Shown: positions 1 to 11,888, counted from the stretch's first letter. The stretch: DNA of 64,000 nucleotides from Dendrobium chrysotoxum (GCA_019925795.1 CM034314.1:78178780-78242779); one strand, 5' to 3'. A program made the numbers and translations. The notes: a model not told the origin generated them from the letters alone.

Positions 1-572
1 TGGTGAAATAGATGGGGATATTATTAGTAGAATTCTAGTTGGATGGTTGAAGTGGAGGAATGCATTGGGCTTGTTGTATGATAGAAAAGTCCCCCTCAAA
101 CTTAAGGGAAAATTCTATAAGATGGTGGTGAGACCTGCAATGCTTTATGGTGCAGAATGTTGGCTATTAAAAGAGAAGCATAATATTAAGTTAAGTGTTG
201 CAGAGATGAGGATGCTCAGGTGGATGAGTGACTTTACTCTTAGAGACAGGACACAAAATGGGCATATACGTGGAAAGGTTGGAGTTGTTCCAGTGGAAGA
301 TAAGATTTGAGAGATTCGCCTTAGATGGTTTGGTCACATAAAACGGCGCCCTTCCGATGATTTGGTTAGAAAAGTAGATGTATTAGATTTGACTTATGTT
401 AAAAAAGGTAGAGGTAGACCTAAAAAGACTTGGTTAGAAAATATTAAAAATGACCTTTCTTTATTAGATTTAAATGAGAATTTGACTCTTAACATGATAC
501 AATGGAGAAAAATGATTCATGTAGCCGACCTCATATAGTGGGATACAGGCTTGATGTTGTTGTTGTTGTTGT
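1..572 (+). mobile_element. LINE (RTE-like) 3' end, left edge cut by window
   Basis: This is the C-terminal end of a LINE reverse-transcriptase polyprotein. The segment encodes the block around LKGKFYKMVVRPAMLYGAE, then RMLRWMSDFTLRD and, in a later frame, KKGRGRPKKTWLENI, and it ends in a (TTG)n tail at about 551-572. The same block and tail recur in the longer LINE at 40581-43396, which identifies the family. An in-frame TGA at 308-310 interrupts it, so it is dead. A (TTG)n tail in place of poly(A) is usual for plant RTE-type LINEs (family knowledge). The 5' part lies outside the window. Confidence 0.85.
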
Positions 573-1327
573 AACTTAAAAGTCATCCTAGGATGTGAAC
601 TAAACTTTTTAACTTTTGAAATTTCATTGTTGTTTTCAAGAAAAAATAACCACGCATTTCTTTTTCTCCCTGCTGTAGAATGCAAATATTTATACCATAC
701 AATAAAGTGAAAAAGCTTGCTTGTAGGAGCTCTTGAACCTGATCCGACCATGGAAAGATAAGTTGTTTTGGAGGGAGCTGGGTACTGAATCCATCTGTCA
801 ACCCCTTTTGATGATATCAATAATGAAAGAAATGATCAAATGAGAACGGTTTTTTGATGCTAAACTTTTCTAGAAAAAGTTGGCACACCACATACTTAGG
901 CATGCTATACCATGAAGGGAACTTGGTTTATTCTATGCTTGTTAACAAAAAGGGTTAGTGTAATGATAAGGTTTATTTATTTAATGCTACGTTAGAAAGA
1001 TGGTTTGATTTTTCGATTAGATTGACTAGTGAAGACCAGGCTTTGAGTGTTGACAATGGTGATGGTTATTACAAATACTTTAGATTTTTTTTAAAAAGTC
1101 AGTTATAATTAAAAAAGTAGTTTGGTAGAAGTAGTTATTGGAAAAGTAGTTTGGCTTCAAATGATTAGCTGGCTCTGATGTGATAAAGTGATTTGAACAA
1201 TTTGTTGATTTTAAAGATTCAAGTTGAAATTATACTTATAATTTATAACGTCATCTCATCATTGTATTTGAGTCTTAATTGTTAAGCTATGTTACACTGT
1301 GTAGCTATGGAGAAGGTATCATAATGG
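573..1327. other. AT-rich non-coding stretch
   Basis: This stretch lies between a LINE tail and the target duplication of gypsy element 1. I see no convincing exon, RNA gene or repeat family here. The small open frames are short and unlike known proteins. Confidence 0.5.
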
Positions 1328-1348
1328 TTGCGTGGTGTAGAACTAAGT

Positions 1349-3332
1349 TGATGAGGACATCGGAGATCAACGGCTACGATTTGGAGTTTTTTTTTTGATG
1401 TGTTTTATGTACTAGTTTATTTTATATTTATGTTTTTCCCATTTTACCCCTAGGGGTAGTCATGTGGTGTTGTAGCCCGAAAGGCATTTTAGTCATTGTT
1501 TCTTTTCTTTTCATGAGACCTATTTATAGGCTAGTTCTCTTGTATTTGGGGTTAATGATGATTATGAATAAAATTTCTGTGTTTTACTTTTGTGAGAGTT
1601 TGAGGGTTCTTGGAGAGAATTTGGAGAAAGTCCCTTGGTGAAGGGCAATGCAATACCCACCAATCTTGGAAGCGTCCGGATTTGTGGTTCTTCCTTACCT
1701 TCTTTTCTCTCTTTTCCCCTTCTCTCCCTAGCCGCCGGCCATCCAAACTTCCACTCCCTCAAAGCCGCTCCACTCATACACCACTTTCCCTTCCACCTCC
1801 ACACCACCAAGACATCTCCCTCCCAATCCTTGCCGCCGGCCAAACCCCTCCCTAGCCTTTTTTCTTTCTTCCCCTAACCCGCCGGCCCCTTCCCACCTCC
1901 CCAAGCCACCGGCCTCCTAAACTCTCCCCAACGCCGGTTTCCCCTAGATCCCCTCACCACCTGCCTCCCCTAGTCTCCACTAGCCGGCCATCCCTTCCCC
2001 AATTACTCTTGAATTTTGAATTTCAAAATTCAAGTTCATCTTAATTACTTTCCTAATTTATCTCACCATTAATTTGGAAAGTTACATCATGTGAATTCAA
2101 ATCTATATTTGAATTTCAAAAGCTTTCCCTATTAATAAACTCAAATTAGGAAACCTCATAATTCTATTAAATCTGAATTCAATCTCAGATTTAATGATAA
2201 TCCCTAATTAAATTTCCCCCGGGCCCACATACATGGAACCTAAACATAATAAAACCATTCCCTAATTTAAATCCAATCAAGCCTCTCTCTCTAGGCCGGC
2301 CCACCCCATTCCTCCTCCTTATTTCTTTCTATTATTAGTTCCCAATTAAGTCCCTAAATCAAATCCAATTAAATCCTCATTGGGATTGATTTAGTCTAAT
2401 CATTCCTAATTGAAATTTATGGACTAGATTATGACGGCACCCCCTTGGCAGCCCTAGCCGCCTCTTCCCAAAGCCCTTCCCTCCAGCTCCAGAATTTCCC
2501 CTCTTTGGGAAATCTCTAACTGCTGTCCAACAAATACAGCAGGTCTCCACTGCTATCCTGTATTCCTGAGAGGCTTATCTTGCTATCCTAAACCCCTCTG
2601 ACTTGGGAAATTGCTGTCAGATTTTTCTTGATGTTGTCCGGCTGCTATCTGAAGCATTTCAAGTGCCCAGCTGCTGTTCCGATCTTCACGTGCTGCTGTT
2701 TACACATCTCTAGTTGATGTCCAGAAGTTTGAAGCCTCTTTTCCTGAGAACCCAGCCCCATTACCTAGCAAAATTGCTGTTCCAGGAAGGCTAGGTTGCT
2801 GTCCACAAAATTCTGCAGGCTTCCTTGCACTGCACCTTCAATCGGAAGGCTCCAACTGCCGTCCAGACTCCCTAGTCATTCCAGATTGTTGTCCTAACTT
2901 TGGAAACTAAGGAGGTTGCTGATCTGAGGCTTCCAACTACTGCATAATGCTTGGTGATGGTGAACTCTTTTCCTAGTCTCTTATCTTTATAGTCACCCTA
3001 ATATGTGGTTTAATTGGTTCATAAGAAGCTTGTTAATTACTCTCCGCTAAAGCCTAGTAAATTATAGAGTTGTGCAAGGGATCCTTCATAGTACTAATCT
3101 CATTGTTAGTCTTGGGATTTCTTATTGAAACATTCAATGTAGGCAATGTTAGATTAATTGATTGCTTTACGGTCTTAACTCCTATGCATGTGATTTAGCC
3201 TAAGCTTGTGTCACCGCTCTTTGTGTTTTATTTTATCGTTCGAAATCACTATAAAGATATGATTATTATGCTCTAAATATTAAACGTGCAAATTCCTTAA
3301 TCTAATCATCCGTGCATGAACGTTCTACATTA
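1349..3332 (+). mobile_element. Solo LTR (plus orientation) nested in element 1 LTR
   Basis: A 1,984-bp LTR that starts TGATGAGGACATC and ends GTTCTACATTA. It is flanked by the perfect 5-bp duplication TAAGT at 1344-1348 and 3333-3337. Excising it with one TAAGT restores the sequence seen intact at the start of the partner LTR (10101 onwards), which shows that it inserted 16 bp from the end of that LTR. It belongs to a related but distinct gypsy family, in the opposite orientation. A TATA-like TATTTATAGG near 1523 is the likely LTR promoter. No internal domain is left, so unequal recombination between two LTRs is the usual explanation. Confidence 0.93.
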
Positions 3333-3833
3333 TAAGTATGCTTAACATGATTAATGTAAAAAGTTGCACGCATTCAATTAAGAGCAATAAAATTACAACA
3401 TTAGCCAACGAAAACAAAAAATAAGAGAGGGGTGCCTTAGTTTAGGCCAAATTACACAAATAGAGTTTGGATCATAAAACAATTAAAATTCTCAAGATAA
3501 GCAAATGTAGAGGGTTTCAAATAACATCCCTCGGTTAACAATGAGATTAGATGCAAAGAAGTCCATTACTCATTCCCTACGTTTACTCAGCTTTGGCAAA
3601 TAGCGTTGCACTCTTCCTGAAGCTTGATTCACAACCAACAATTGAAGAAGATTCAGAACATAACTTAAAGGGTGGAAAGGGTTCACCTTTGCTTTGTTGT
3701 AGTGGTGATTTGCCACTACACGGTGGAGAGCTGTTCTTCAATGGCTTCCGATAGGGTGAATATGATGCGCTCCAAGTATCCCTCAACAGAATTGTCTACC
3801 TCTGAATTGACGTCAAAGAAAGGTGATCGGAGG

Positions 3834-3900
3834 ATGTCGACGGAGCCTTTTTTCTATTTTTTATTTTATTTTTATTTTTTTTTAATGTCGACGGAGCCTT
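3834..3900. repeat. 35-bp T-rich insertion with 16-bp flanking duplication
   Basis: The 16-mer ATGTCGACGGAGCCTT occurs at 3834-3849 and 3885-3900. A T-rich tract (3850-3884) lies between the copies. The partner LTR (around 10615-10634) has a single copy of the 16-mer and no tract, so the insertion happened after element 1 arrived. A poly(T) insert between duplicated target bases looks like an extremely short LINE-style retroposition in minus orientation. Slippage or repair filler is also possible. Confidence 0.8.
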
Positions 3901-5023
3901 GTTCATTGTAGACGAAGCCGGAGTCGAGTTCAGGATCGGCCATGCATGGATTTCATAGTGTTGAAGGGTTGTGGAAGACTTCCTTGCTGTCCTTGATGGT
4001 TCCCCTTGAGAGAAAGAAGTTTCTCTCAAGAATCCAAGTAGAAGAAAAGGGGAAGAGGGTGGTCGGCCAAGGGGAAGGGTTTGGGGAGAATTGGTTCAGA
4101 ATTTGGTGGCGTTAGGGTTAAATTTGGGAGAGGACTTTGGAGGGAAAGGCTAGAATTAATTTCCAAATCAAAGTCTCTAGGTTTGGAAATAATTTAAATA
4201 GAATATGGGGGTAAGAGGGTGGGCGGGTAGGATAGGGCAGGATTGGGATTTAATTCCAAAGGAAGAGACTTAATTTTGGAAGGAAATAAAAGAGGCGGGG
4301 CCTTGGGAATTTCAGCCAAGAGAGAGAGAGGGATGATAAGGTGTCTAGATATAATGTATGTGGGGGATTCGAATTAATTAAATAATCAATCTCAGATTTG
4401 GGATTGATTACTAATTAATGGGGCTTTCCAAACTTAGACAATTTTAATTAGGAAAGTTTGACTTTTCAAATCATTTTGAAATTCGAAATCAAATAATTTT
4501 CAAACTAAGGCTAATCTATTTTAGGAAAGGGGATATTTGGGAGGCGGTGGAAAGGGGCATGGGGTGTAGCCAGCGACTTGGGTGAGTGGGGTTGAACTGG
4601 CGGCTTGGAGTGGTGGTGGTGGTGGTGAGGTTAGCTGACGGTGGGGATGGTGGGCCTTTGGGCTAGCCGGCGATGGGGTTTTGAAGGTGGCCTGCGGTGG
4701 GGTTTTGAAGGTGGCCGGCGGATTTTTGGAAGGGAAGGGAGAAGAAGAAAAGAGAATCGGGAAGAAAATAACCACGAACCCGAACTCTTCCAAGGTTGGT
4801 GGGTGATCCGGTGTCCCTCCTTAGGGATTTCTCAAAGCTCTCAAACTCTCACATCAAGATAATACTATGTAGGAATTTCTTTTCATTATCATCATTAACT
4901 TCAAAAGAAATATATGGGGGCTTATATAAAGCCTCCTATAATGAAAGGAAACTAGAGGACGACAATGCCCCTAGGGCTTACATATGACAAAACCCTTAAG
5001 TAAGGGCAAAATGGGAAATGCTA

Positions 5024-6661
5024 CTAAAGCAAATACATAAAGCAGATAAATAAAACAAATACATATGAATACTCAAAAGTAGATCGACTCGATCGTGGCC
5101 GTAGATCGTCGGCCACGTCTTTGATAAACCTTCCATGATCTGATGTCCCCATCATTCTCTCGGGTGGGAAGAAGTTCGTCTCCGTCGAGTAAGTGTCCCG
5201 GGTGCTCTCATAAATCTCCAATGCGTCGGGGTCAATCTGCTGTAGCTCCTCGCGATCCAACCACGTATCCTCTGACTCGGGTTTACCTCTCCACCTGATC
5301 AAATACCTTCTTCGTCCACCTTCTCCTGTGGAAATGATATCATCACTTAGTATAGTGTCAACCTTCTCTGCCATAGGTATTTTGGGAATGTTTGGAAGTG
5401 GAGGTAGGTTTGGGTTCTCACAAGGTGGGATCACACAAGGCTGTTTTTGAAGTGGATTTGGTGGGTTAAAATCGGGGCCTTCATAAGCTACTAGATCTTC
5501 TATGTTAAAGGAGGGACTGATATTGAATTCTGCAGGCAGATCCACTACATAAGCATTATTTTTGATTTTCTTAATTATCTTGAATGGTCTTGCACTCTTA
5601 GCATGTAACTTATTAACTGTTCCTTGCGGGAACTGTTCCGGACGAATCCACACCATCATTGAGTCACCAACCTCAAAAGTTTTAAATTTTTGTTTAAGGT
5701 CAGCATAAAGTTTATAATCATTATTGCTCTTTTCAATCTGGCGTGCAATTTCTTTATGAAGTTTATGCATATGTGATGCAAATGAAGATGCAGACTCAGA
5801 CATCCTATATCTAGAACACATGGGTATGAGATCTAGCGGCTGTCTAGGTTTGAACCCATAAACAATCTCAGCGAGACTTAGGCCAGTGGTACGGTTCACA
5901 GAATTATTATAGACGCACTCAGCTGTGGGGAGTATGGAATCCCAATCCTTAATATGCTCACCTATTAGGGATCGTAACAGATTGCCTAAACTCTTATTGA
6001 CTACCTCGGTTTGACTATCAGTTTGTGGATGAAAGGCTGTGGAGAACTGCAATTTAGTGCCCATTTTCATTCAAAGGGTCTTTCAGAAATAACTGGTGAA
6101 CTTGACATCCCTGTTCGATACAATGGTTTTGGGTAAACCGTGTAAGCGGACGATCTCATTGAAATAAAGTCTGGCAATGTGGGAGGCGTCGGATGTCTTG
6201 GAGCAGGGCAGGAAATGGGCCATTTTAGAAAATCGATCGACTACAACACAGATGGCGTCATTCCTATGGATAGTCTTGAGCAGACCTAAAATAAAATTCA
6301 TACTAACGTCCTGCTACGGATAATTGGGGATAGGCAGAGGGGTATAGAAACCAATATTTTGTTTGCGTTGCTTGGCCAGCTGGCAAGTGTGACACCTGCT
6401 GACCAATCTACCGACATCTCTCTTTAGACTGGGCCAAAAGAAACGATACTCCACTGCTTCTATTGTCTTATCCCGACCAAAGTGCCCAGCGAGGCCTCTG
6501 GCGTGGAGTTCCCAAACAAGAAAATCCCTAAGGGAGGTGCTAGGGATGTAAAGCTTCTGAGCTTTAAAGAGATAACCATCCTCCAGAAGGAAATCGTTCA
6601 CAAGGCGTATGCTGCCTGTGGCCAGGAGAGAATAAGTTTTTTTGAAGTCGGGGCATTCCAA
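5024..6661 (-). pseudogene. Element 1 integrase with chromodomain (broken)
   Basis: Integrase inserts retrotransposon cDNA into the genome. Read on the minus strand, the segment shows the N-terminal zinc-binding part (HARGLAGHFGRDKT ... CHTCQLAKQRK, 6314-6661) and the catalytic core (VVVDRFSKMAHF, 6083-6301, then TDSQTEVVN in 5024-6070). A canonical chromodomain follows (RRRYLIRWRGK ... EDTWLDREEL, about 5190-5340). The second catalytic Asp is Asn here (SNRDVKF for SDRD). Stops and a frameshift split the protein at about 6071-6083 and 6302-6314. The last open frame does not stop at the polypurine tract. It continues about 43 codons into the LTR (5024-5154). Chromodomains of this type direct insertion to particular chromatin marks (family knowledge). 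Confidence 0.9.
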
Positions 6662-7932
6662 ATAGTCCCTTTTGATTTAATCAAATCTTACGACTTCAGC
6701 TCTCATCTCAGTGATGGTCATCATACGAAGACTGAGAGCATCAACAGCTTTATTCTCAACTCCCGCATTGTGTCTAAGGGTATAAGTATACCCCTGAAGG
6801 AATTCTACCCATCGACCATGACGTGCGTTCAACTTCTTTTGGGAGTTGATATAACGCAGAGCCTCGTGATCCGAGAAAATAACGAACTCTTACGAGAGCA
6901 TGTAGTGTCGCCAATAACGAAGAGATTGGATCACTGCATAGAACTCCTTGTCATACGTGGAATAGCGCTGCCGAATGTCATTTAGCTTTTCACTGAAATA
7001 AGCTACAGGGTGACCTTCCTAGGATAGGACTCCTCTAATTCTGACCCCCGAAGCGTCACAGGTCACTTCAAAGACTTTGGAGAAATCAGGAAGTCTCATC
7101 ACTGGGGCTTCCACCATTTTTTTCTTAATCTCATCAAAAGCTTTGGTGGCAGCCGGGGTCCAGTGAAAATCACCTTTCTTGAGATAATTAGTGATAGGAG
7201 AAATAATGGTGCTAAAGTTTCGAATAAATCTCCTATAGAAGGTGGCTAGTCCGTGGAAGCTGCGGACTTCCCGGATGTTTTGAGGAACTGTTCATGCTAT
7301 GATGGTCCTCACCTTCTCGGGATCTGCAGAGACCCCTTGGGCTGAAACAATAAAGCCCAGAAAGATAACACGACCTATAAGGAAGGTACATTGCTTGGGA
7401 TTGACATAAAGTTGTTCCCTCCTTAAGACCTCGCAAACTTGTCTTAAGTGGTCCAAATGCTGACTCACCGACTGGCTATAGATAAGAATGTCGTCAAAGT
7501 AGACAATGACAAACTTTCTCATAAAAGTGCGCATCACTTGAGTTATGATCCTCATGAAAGTACTCGGGGCGTTACTCAACCCGAAAGGCATGACTAACCA
7601 CTCATAGAGACCATCCTTGGTCTTAAAGGCAGTTTTTCACTCATCACCTGGTCGGATCCGGATCAGGTGGTATCCACTCTTGAGATCAATCTTGGAAAAT
7701 AGAGTGGCTCCCGTCATCATATCAAGCATATCGTCTAACCTCGGTATAGGGAAATGATACTTGACGGTGATCTTGTTGATAGCACGACTAGCAACACACA
7801 TCCACCAGGATCCATCCTTCTTAGGAGTAAGAAGGCGGGTATAGCACAAGGACTAAGGCTTTCTTTGATAAAGCCCCGCTGTAATAACTCATCTACCTGC
7901 TTCTTGAGTTCAGCATGTTCCGCGGGATTCAT
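6662..7932 (-). pseudogene. Element 1 reverse transcriptase and RNase H (broken)
   Basis: On the minus strand, 7292-7932 encodes RT. It starts with AELKKQVDELLQRGFI, then INKITVKYHFPIPRLDDMLD, FSKIDLKSGYH, GLSNAPSTFMR and the active-site block VYFDDILIYS. A frameshift near 7840-7860 follows SLSPCAIPA. A TGG-to-TGA change (about 7637) stops the frame after RIRPGDE. The conserved CVDSRAIN is CVASRAIN here. RNase H-like sequence lies at about 6800-7290 and has no long open frame. The protein would copy element RNA into DNA, but this copy cannot. Confidence 0.88.
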
Positions 7933-8372
7933 GCGATAGTGTGGCAGGTTAGGAAGCGAGGCTCCAGGGACAAATTTATGGCATGCTGGATGTCTCTAAG
8001 TGGGGGTAACTGATCAGGGATATCATCAGGGAAGACATTAGCAAATTGACCTAGTATGGGTTAGACCTCCTGAGGAATTGGTTCGTCAGACTCAGTGGAA
8101 GTCTCACGACTGACTAAGGCGTACAGGGGTGCGCCTTGGGCAATCTCAGAATATAGAATCTTGGCGGTGACCAGGTTCAACCATTTCTTGACTTTAGTAG
8201 GGTTGGATTTCGAGTCATCCTTAACCCGGGGCTGCTATGGCAAAAGCTTGATCTTTTTGCCCGCATGTTCGAACATGCAGGTGTTCGAATACCTATAGAT
8301 GTGGACATCATTATCAAAAATCTAGGGACGGCCCAGAAGGATTTGTCCAATATCTATAATCAGCACATCACA

Positions 8373-9861
8373 CTATACATTCTCCTTATAGTCAGCGAAG
8401 GAGATAGGTATGAAGCTTCGTTCCTTCACCTCCAAGGCAGTGGAGTTGACCCACACTACCTTATAGGGGTTGGGGTGATGAACTGCAGATAGGCCCAACT
8501 TGGACACCATGCTGGAAGAGACAGCGTTGATGTAGCTGCCGCTATCCACGATGACCTTACCGTTCTTATCCTTGATTTTGGTGTAGGTGTGAAAAATCGC
8601 AGTCCTACGCCAGTCGTCGGTGGTAGCATGGTGTGACAGTGCACATCTCACCACGCAGACGAGAGAGGTGTCAAGCTTCTGAAGGCAATGGAGGACAGTA
8701 GAATCATCATCCTCCTCGAAGAAGTCGCCTTCATCTTCCACTTGGTGGACCTGATTGACCTCGGGCTCGAAATCTTCTTCGGTGATCTCCTCAATAATCG
8801 AGAATTTGTAGGGACTGGAGCACTGAGAAGAGATATGCCCATACCCCTGACATTTAAAGCACTTGGTCCTGAGGGTGGACCGAGGGTTATCCGGTGCGGG
8901 AGGCTTACTTCTAAAATCAGGACGGGGTGTAGGAGGACCAGTGGGTGGTCGGGTAGTGCTCTCTGGGGTCGGTCGGGTAGTGGGGGTGTGAGGAGTGGAG
9001 CTACCGGAAGGTCTGTATGAAGGCCTAGAGTCGTGGTGTCGACTAGGGTGTTGGGACCGGGTTTCCTCAAGGTCTAACACTAAGCTGTAGGCATTTTCAA
9101 GGGTAGTGACGTTCCGGGCAAACAGTTCTTTGCAAAGATCCTCTCGCAACCCGGTATGAAACAAAGACAGAATCTGCGCAGGGTTAGTGGAGGTCTCCCC
9201 TTTGCAACGGACCAGATAATCATCAAAGGACGCGATGTAATCCTTGACCGGTTTACTATCCTAAGTCAACATATTCCACCTATCCAAGAGCCTGGGGAAG
9301 TACGAGGGAGGCAAGTACTTCTGCTTAAGCTCACGCTTCATCGACAACCAATCAGTGATGGGATATTGGTTTTGGGACTCTCTAAGGCTCTCTAAGTTTG
9401 ACCAAAACTGATTAGCCCTACCAATGAGTTTCATCTTAGCAAATTTAACTTTCCTAGCCTCAGAAATATTGTACCATTTGAAAAAACTATCCATACCTTT
9501 GATCCAGTTCAGAAAGTACTGGGGATCGAGGGTACCGTCGAAGGTGGGTGCATCGACCTTGATATTTTTCATCAGTGGTAGATTAGGGTCATGGTTATGA
9601 TCATTCTCCATAGTGGGGAGCTCGATAAGGGGCACGAGGTGGTCCCTCATCCAGAAAAGGATCGTCCCCATACATGGAAGGAGGTCTAGACAAAGTGTAA
9701 GGAGTCTGGTGGTTCCTACCTCGATCTAAGGTATCAAAGCGGTCAGTGGTTGTTCTACGGAGTTCAGCAATGTCAGCTTGGTTTTTCCTGAGTTGCTGGC
9801 TAATGGTGTTCATCTGACCTACCAACAAGTCTAAAGTCCTACTAAGTTGTTCCGGATCCAT
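8373..9861 (-). pseudogene. Element 1 gag and protease (broken)
   Basis: Gag starts with MDPEQLSRTLDLLVGQMN at 9861 and continues in a second frame (9261-9671: VDAPTFDGTLDPQYFLNWIKG) and a third (8373-9164). The third frame carries a retroviral-type zinc knuckle, CFKCQGYGHISSQC (about 8821-8865), after a Pro/Thr-rich linker, and the protease motif VDSGSYINAVSSS (about 8510-8560). In element 2 the same regions are joined in one 508-codon frame, which confirms the order. Gag packages the RNA, and the aspartic protease matures the polyprotein. Confidence 0.88.
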
Positions 9862-10083
9862 TGGGAAACACTACAAGATACTACGATTTAATGTAATGTA
9901 AAGGACATCACTTATACACTTGAGAAAACACACTTATGACTTGCGATATGATGCATAAAACATATGGGCAGCAAACAGATAATGTGTTAAATGATATGAA
10001 TGTGATGTTAGAACAACTAGTTAGGCTTAAAGATGGTAATTTAAAACTCTAGATGAATCCTAGAACATGCAGCTTGAGCAAAT

Positions 10084-10098
10084 CATGCTCTGATACCA
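10084..10098 (-). other. Primer-binding site of element 1
   Basis: On the minus strand, TGGTATCAGAGCATG lies two bases inside the 5' LTR. It is complementary to the 3' end of plant initiator tRNA-Met, the usual primer of these elements. The same motif precedes the 5' LTR of element 2. Confidence 0.85.
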
Positions 10099-10100
10099 GA

Positions 10101-11888
10101 TGATGTAGAACTAAGTATGCTTAAAATGATTAATGTAAGAAGTTGCACGCTTTTAATTAAGAGCAATAAAATTACAATATTAGCCACATAACGAAAACAG
10201 AAAACAAGAGAGGGGTGCCTTAGTTTAGGCCAAATTACACAAATAGAGCTTGGATCATAAAACAATTAAAATTCTCAAGATAAGCAAATGTAGAGGGTTT
10301 CAAGTAACATCCCTCGGTTAACAACGAGATTAGATGCAAAGAAGTCCATTACTTATTCTCTACGTTTACTCATCTTTGGCAGATAGCGTTGCACTCTTCC
10401 TGAAGCTTGATTCACAACCAACAATTGAAGAAGATTCAGAAAGGAACTTGAAGGGTGGAAAGAGTTCACCTTTGCTTTGTTGTAGTGGTGATTTGCCACT
10501 GCATGTTGGAGAGCTGTTCTTCAATGGCTTCCGACAGGGTGAATGTGATGCGCTCCAAGTATCCCTTAACAGAATTGTCTACCTCTGGATTGACGTCAAA
10601 GAAAGGTGATCGGAGGATGTCGACGGAGCCTTGTTCATTGTAGACGAAGCTGGAGTTGAGTTCAAGATCGGCCATGCATGGATTTCGTAGTGTTGAAGTG
10701 TTGTGGAAGACTTCCTTGCTGTCCTTGATGGTTCCCCTTGAGAGAAAGAAGTTTCTCTCAAGAATCCAAGTAGAAGAAAAGGGGAAGAGAGTGGCCGACC
10801 AAGGGGAAGGGTTTGGGGAGAATTGGTTCAGAATCTGGTGGAGTTAGGGTTAAATTTGAGAGAGGACTTTGGAGGGAAAGGATGGAATTAATTTCCAAAT
10901 CAAAGTCTCTAGGTTTGGAAATAATTTAAATAGAATATGGGGGTAAGAGAGGGGGCGGGTAGGATAGGCCAGGATTTGGATTTAATTCCAAAGGAAGAGA
11001 CTTAATTTTGGAAGGAAATAAAGGAGGTGGGGCCTTGGGAATTTCGGCCAAGAGAGAGAGGGAGGGTAAGGTGTCTAGATGCAATGTATGTGGGGGATTT
11101 GAATTAATTAAATAATCAATCTCAGATTTGGGATTGATTACTAATTAATGGGGCATTCCAAACTTAGACAATTTTAATTAGGAAAGTTTGACTTTTCAAA
11201 TCCTTTTGAAATTTGAAATCAAATAATTTCCAAACTAAGGCTAATCTATTTTAGGAAAGGGGAGATTTGGGAGGCGGTGGAAAGGGGCATGGGGTGTGGC
11301 CGGCGACTTGGGTGAGTGGGGTTGAACCGGCGGCTTGGAGTGGTGGTGGTGGTGGTGAGGTTAGCCGACGGTGGGGATGGTGGGCCTTTGGGTTGGCCAG
11401 TGGTGGGGTTTTGAAGGTGGCCGGCGGTGGGGCTTTGAAGGTGGCTAGCGGGTTTTTGGAAGGGAAGGAAGGGAGAAGAAGAAAAGAGAATCGGGAAGAA
11501 AATAACCACGAACTTGGACTCTTCCAAGATTGGTGGGTGATCCGACGTCCCTCCTTAGGGATTTCTCAAAGCTCTCAAACTCTCACATCAAGAGAATACT
11601 ATGTAGGAATTTCTTTTCATTATCATCATTAACTCCAAAAGAAACATATGGGGGCTTATATAAAGCCTCTTACAATGAAAGGAAACTAAAGGACGATAAT
11701 GCCCCTAGGGCTTATATATGACAAAACCCGTAAGTAAGGGCAAAACGAAAAATGCTACTAAAACAAATACATAAAGCAGATAAATAAAACAAATACATAT
11801 GAATACTCAAAAGTAGATCGACTCGATCGTGGCCGTATATTGTTGGCCACGCCTCTGATAAACCTTCCATGATTTGATGTCCCCATCA
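10101..11888 (-). repeat. 5' LTR of element 1
   Basis: A 1,788-bp LTR running TGATGTAGAAC to CCCCATCA, followed by the duplication TTGCG. It carries a T/C/A-rich central stretch and, on the minus strand, a TATA-like box (TTATATAAGCC region near 11655). A CCACGAACTTGG ... GGTTGGTGGGTGAT-like module (about 11505-11560) occurs in every LTR family in this window. Open frames inside it are shadows. Confidence 0.92.

Larger units (their letters stand above)
1333..5154 (-). repeat. 3' LTR of element 1, split by a nested solo LTR
   Basis: This LTR matches the right LTR at 10101-11888. The match runs from 1333 to 1348, breaks, and resumes at 3338 (one TAAGT counted) to 5154. Removing 1349-3337 gives about 1.83 kb, against 1.79 kb for the partner. 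Most of the excess is the T-rich insertion at 3850-3900. The LTR ends at CCCCATCA, followed at 5155 by a purine-rich tract on the minus strand. Confidence 0.92.
1333..11888 (-). mobile_element. Ty3/gypsy chromovirus, element 1 (complete ends, decayed)
   Basis: A complete but decayed LTR retrotransposon on the minus strand. Both ends are TG...CA-like (TGGTGTAGAAC at the left, CCCCATCA at the right) and are flanked by the 5-bp duplication TTGCG at 1328-1332 and 11889-11893. The order from right to left is 5' LTR (10101-11888), primer-binding site, gag with CCHC knuckle, protease, RT, RNase H, integrase with chromodomain, polypurine tract, and 3' LTR (1333-5154). That order and the chromodomain make it a chromovirus. 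RT wording such as PIPRLDDMLD and GLYEW.VMPFGLSNAPSTFM resembles the CRM/Galadriel side of the group more than Tekay, but the clade is not proven. Many stops and frameshifts kill every domain. The LTRs differ by numerous substitutions and one 51-bp insertion, so it is older than element 2. Confidence 0.95.

Noticed and set aside
6482..6985. 167-codon plus-strand open frame
   Set aside because: It is the reverse shadow of the element 1 RNase H/integrase region. The minus strand gives recognisable pol motifs and the plus strand gives none.
8688..9020. Plus-strand frame rich in Gly, Arg and Ser
   Set aside because: It is antisense to the gag knuckle and linker and has no independent protein signal.
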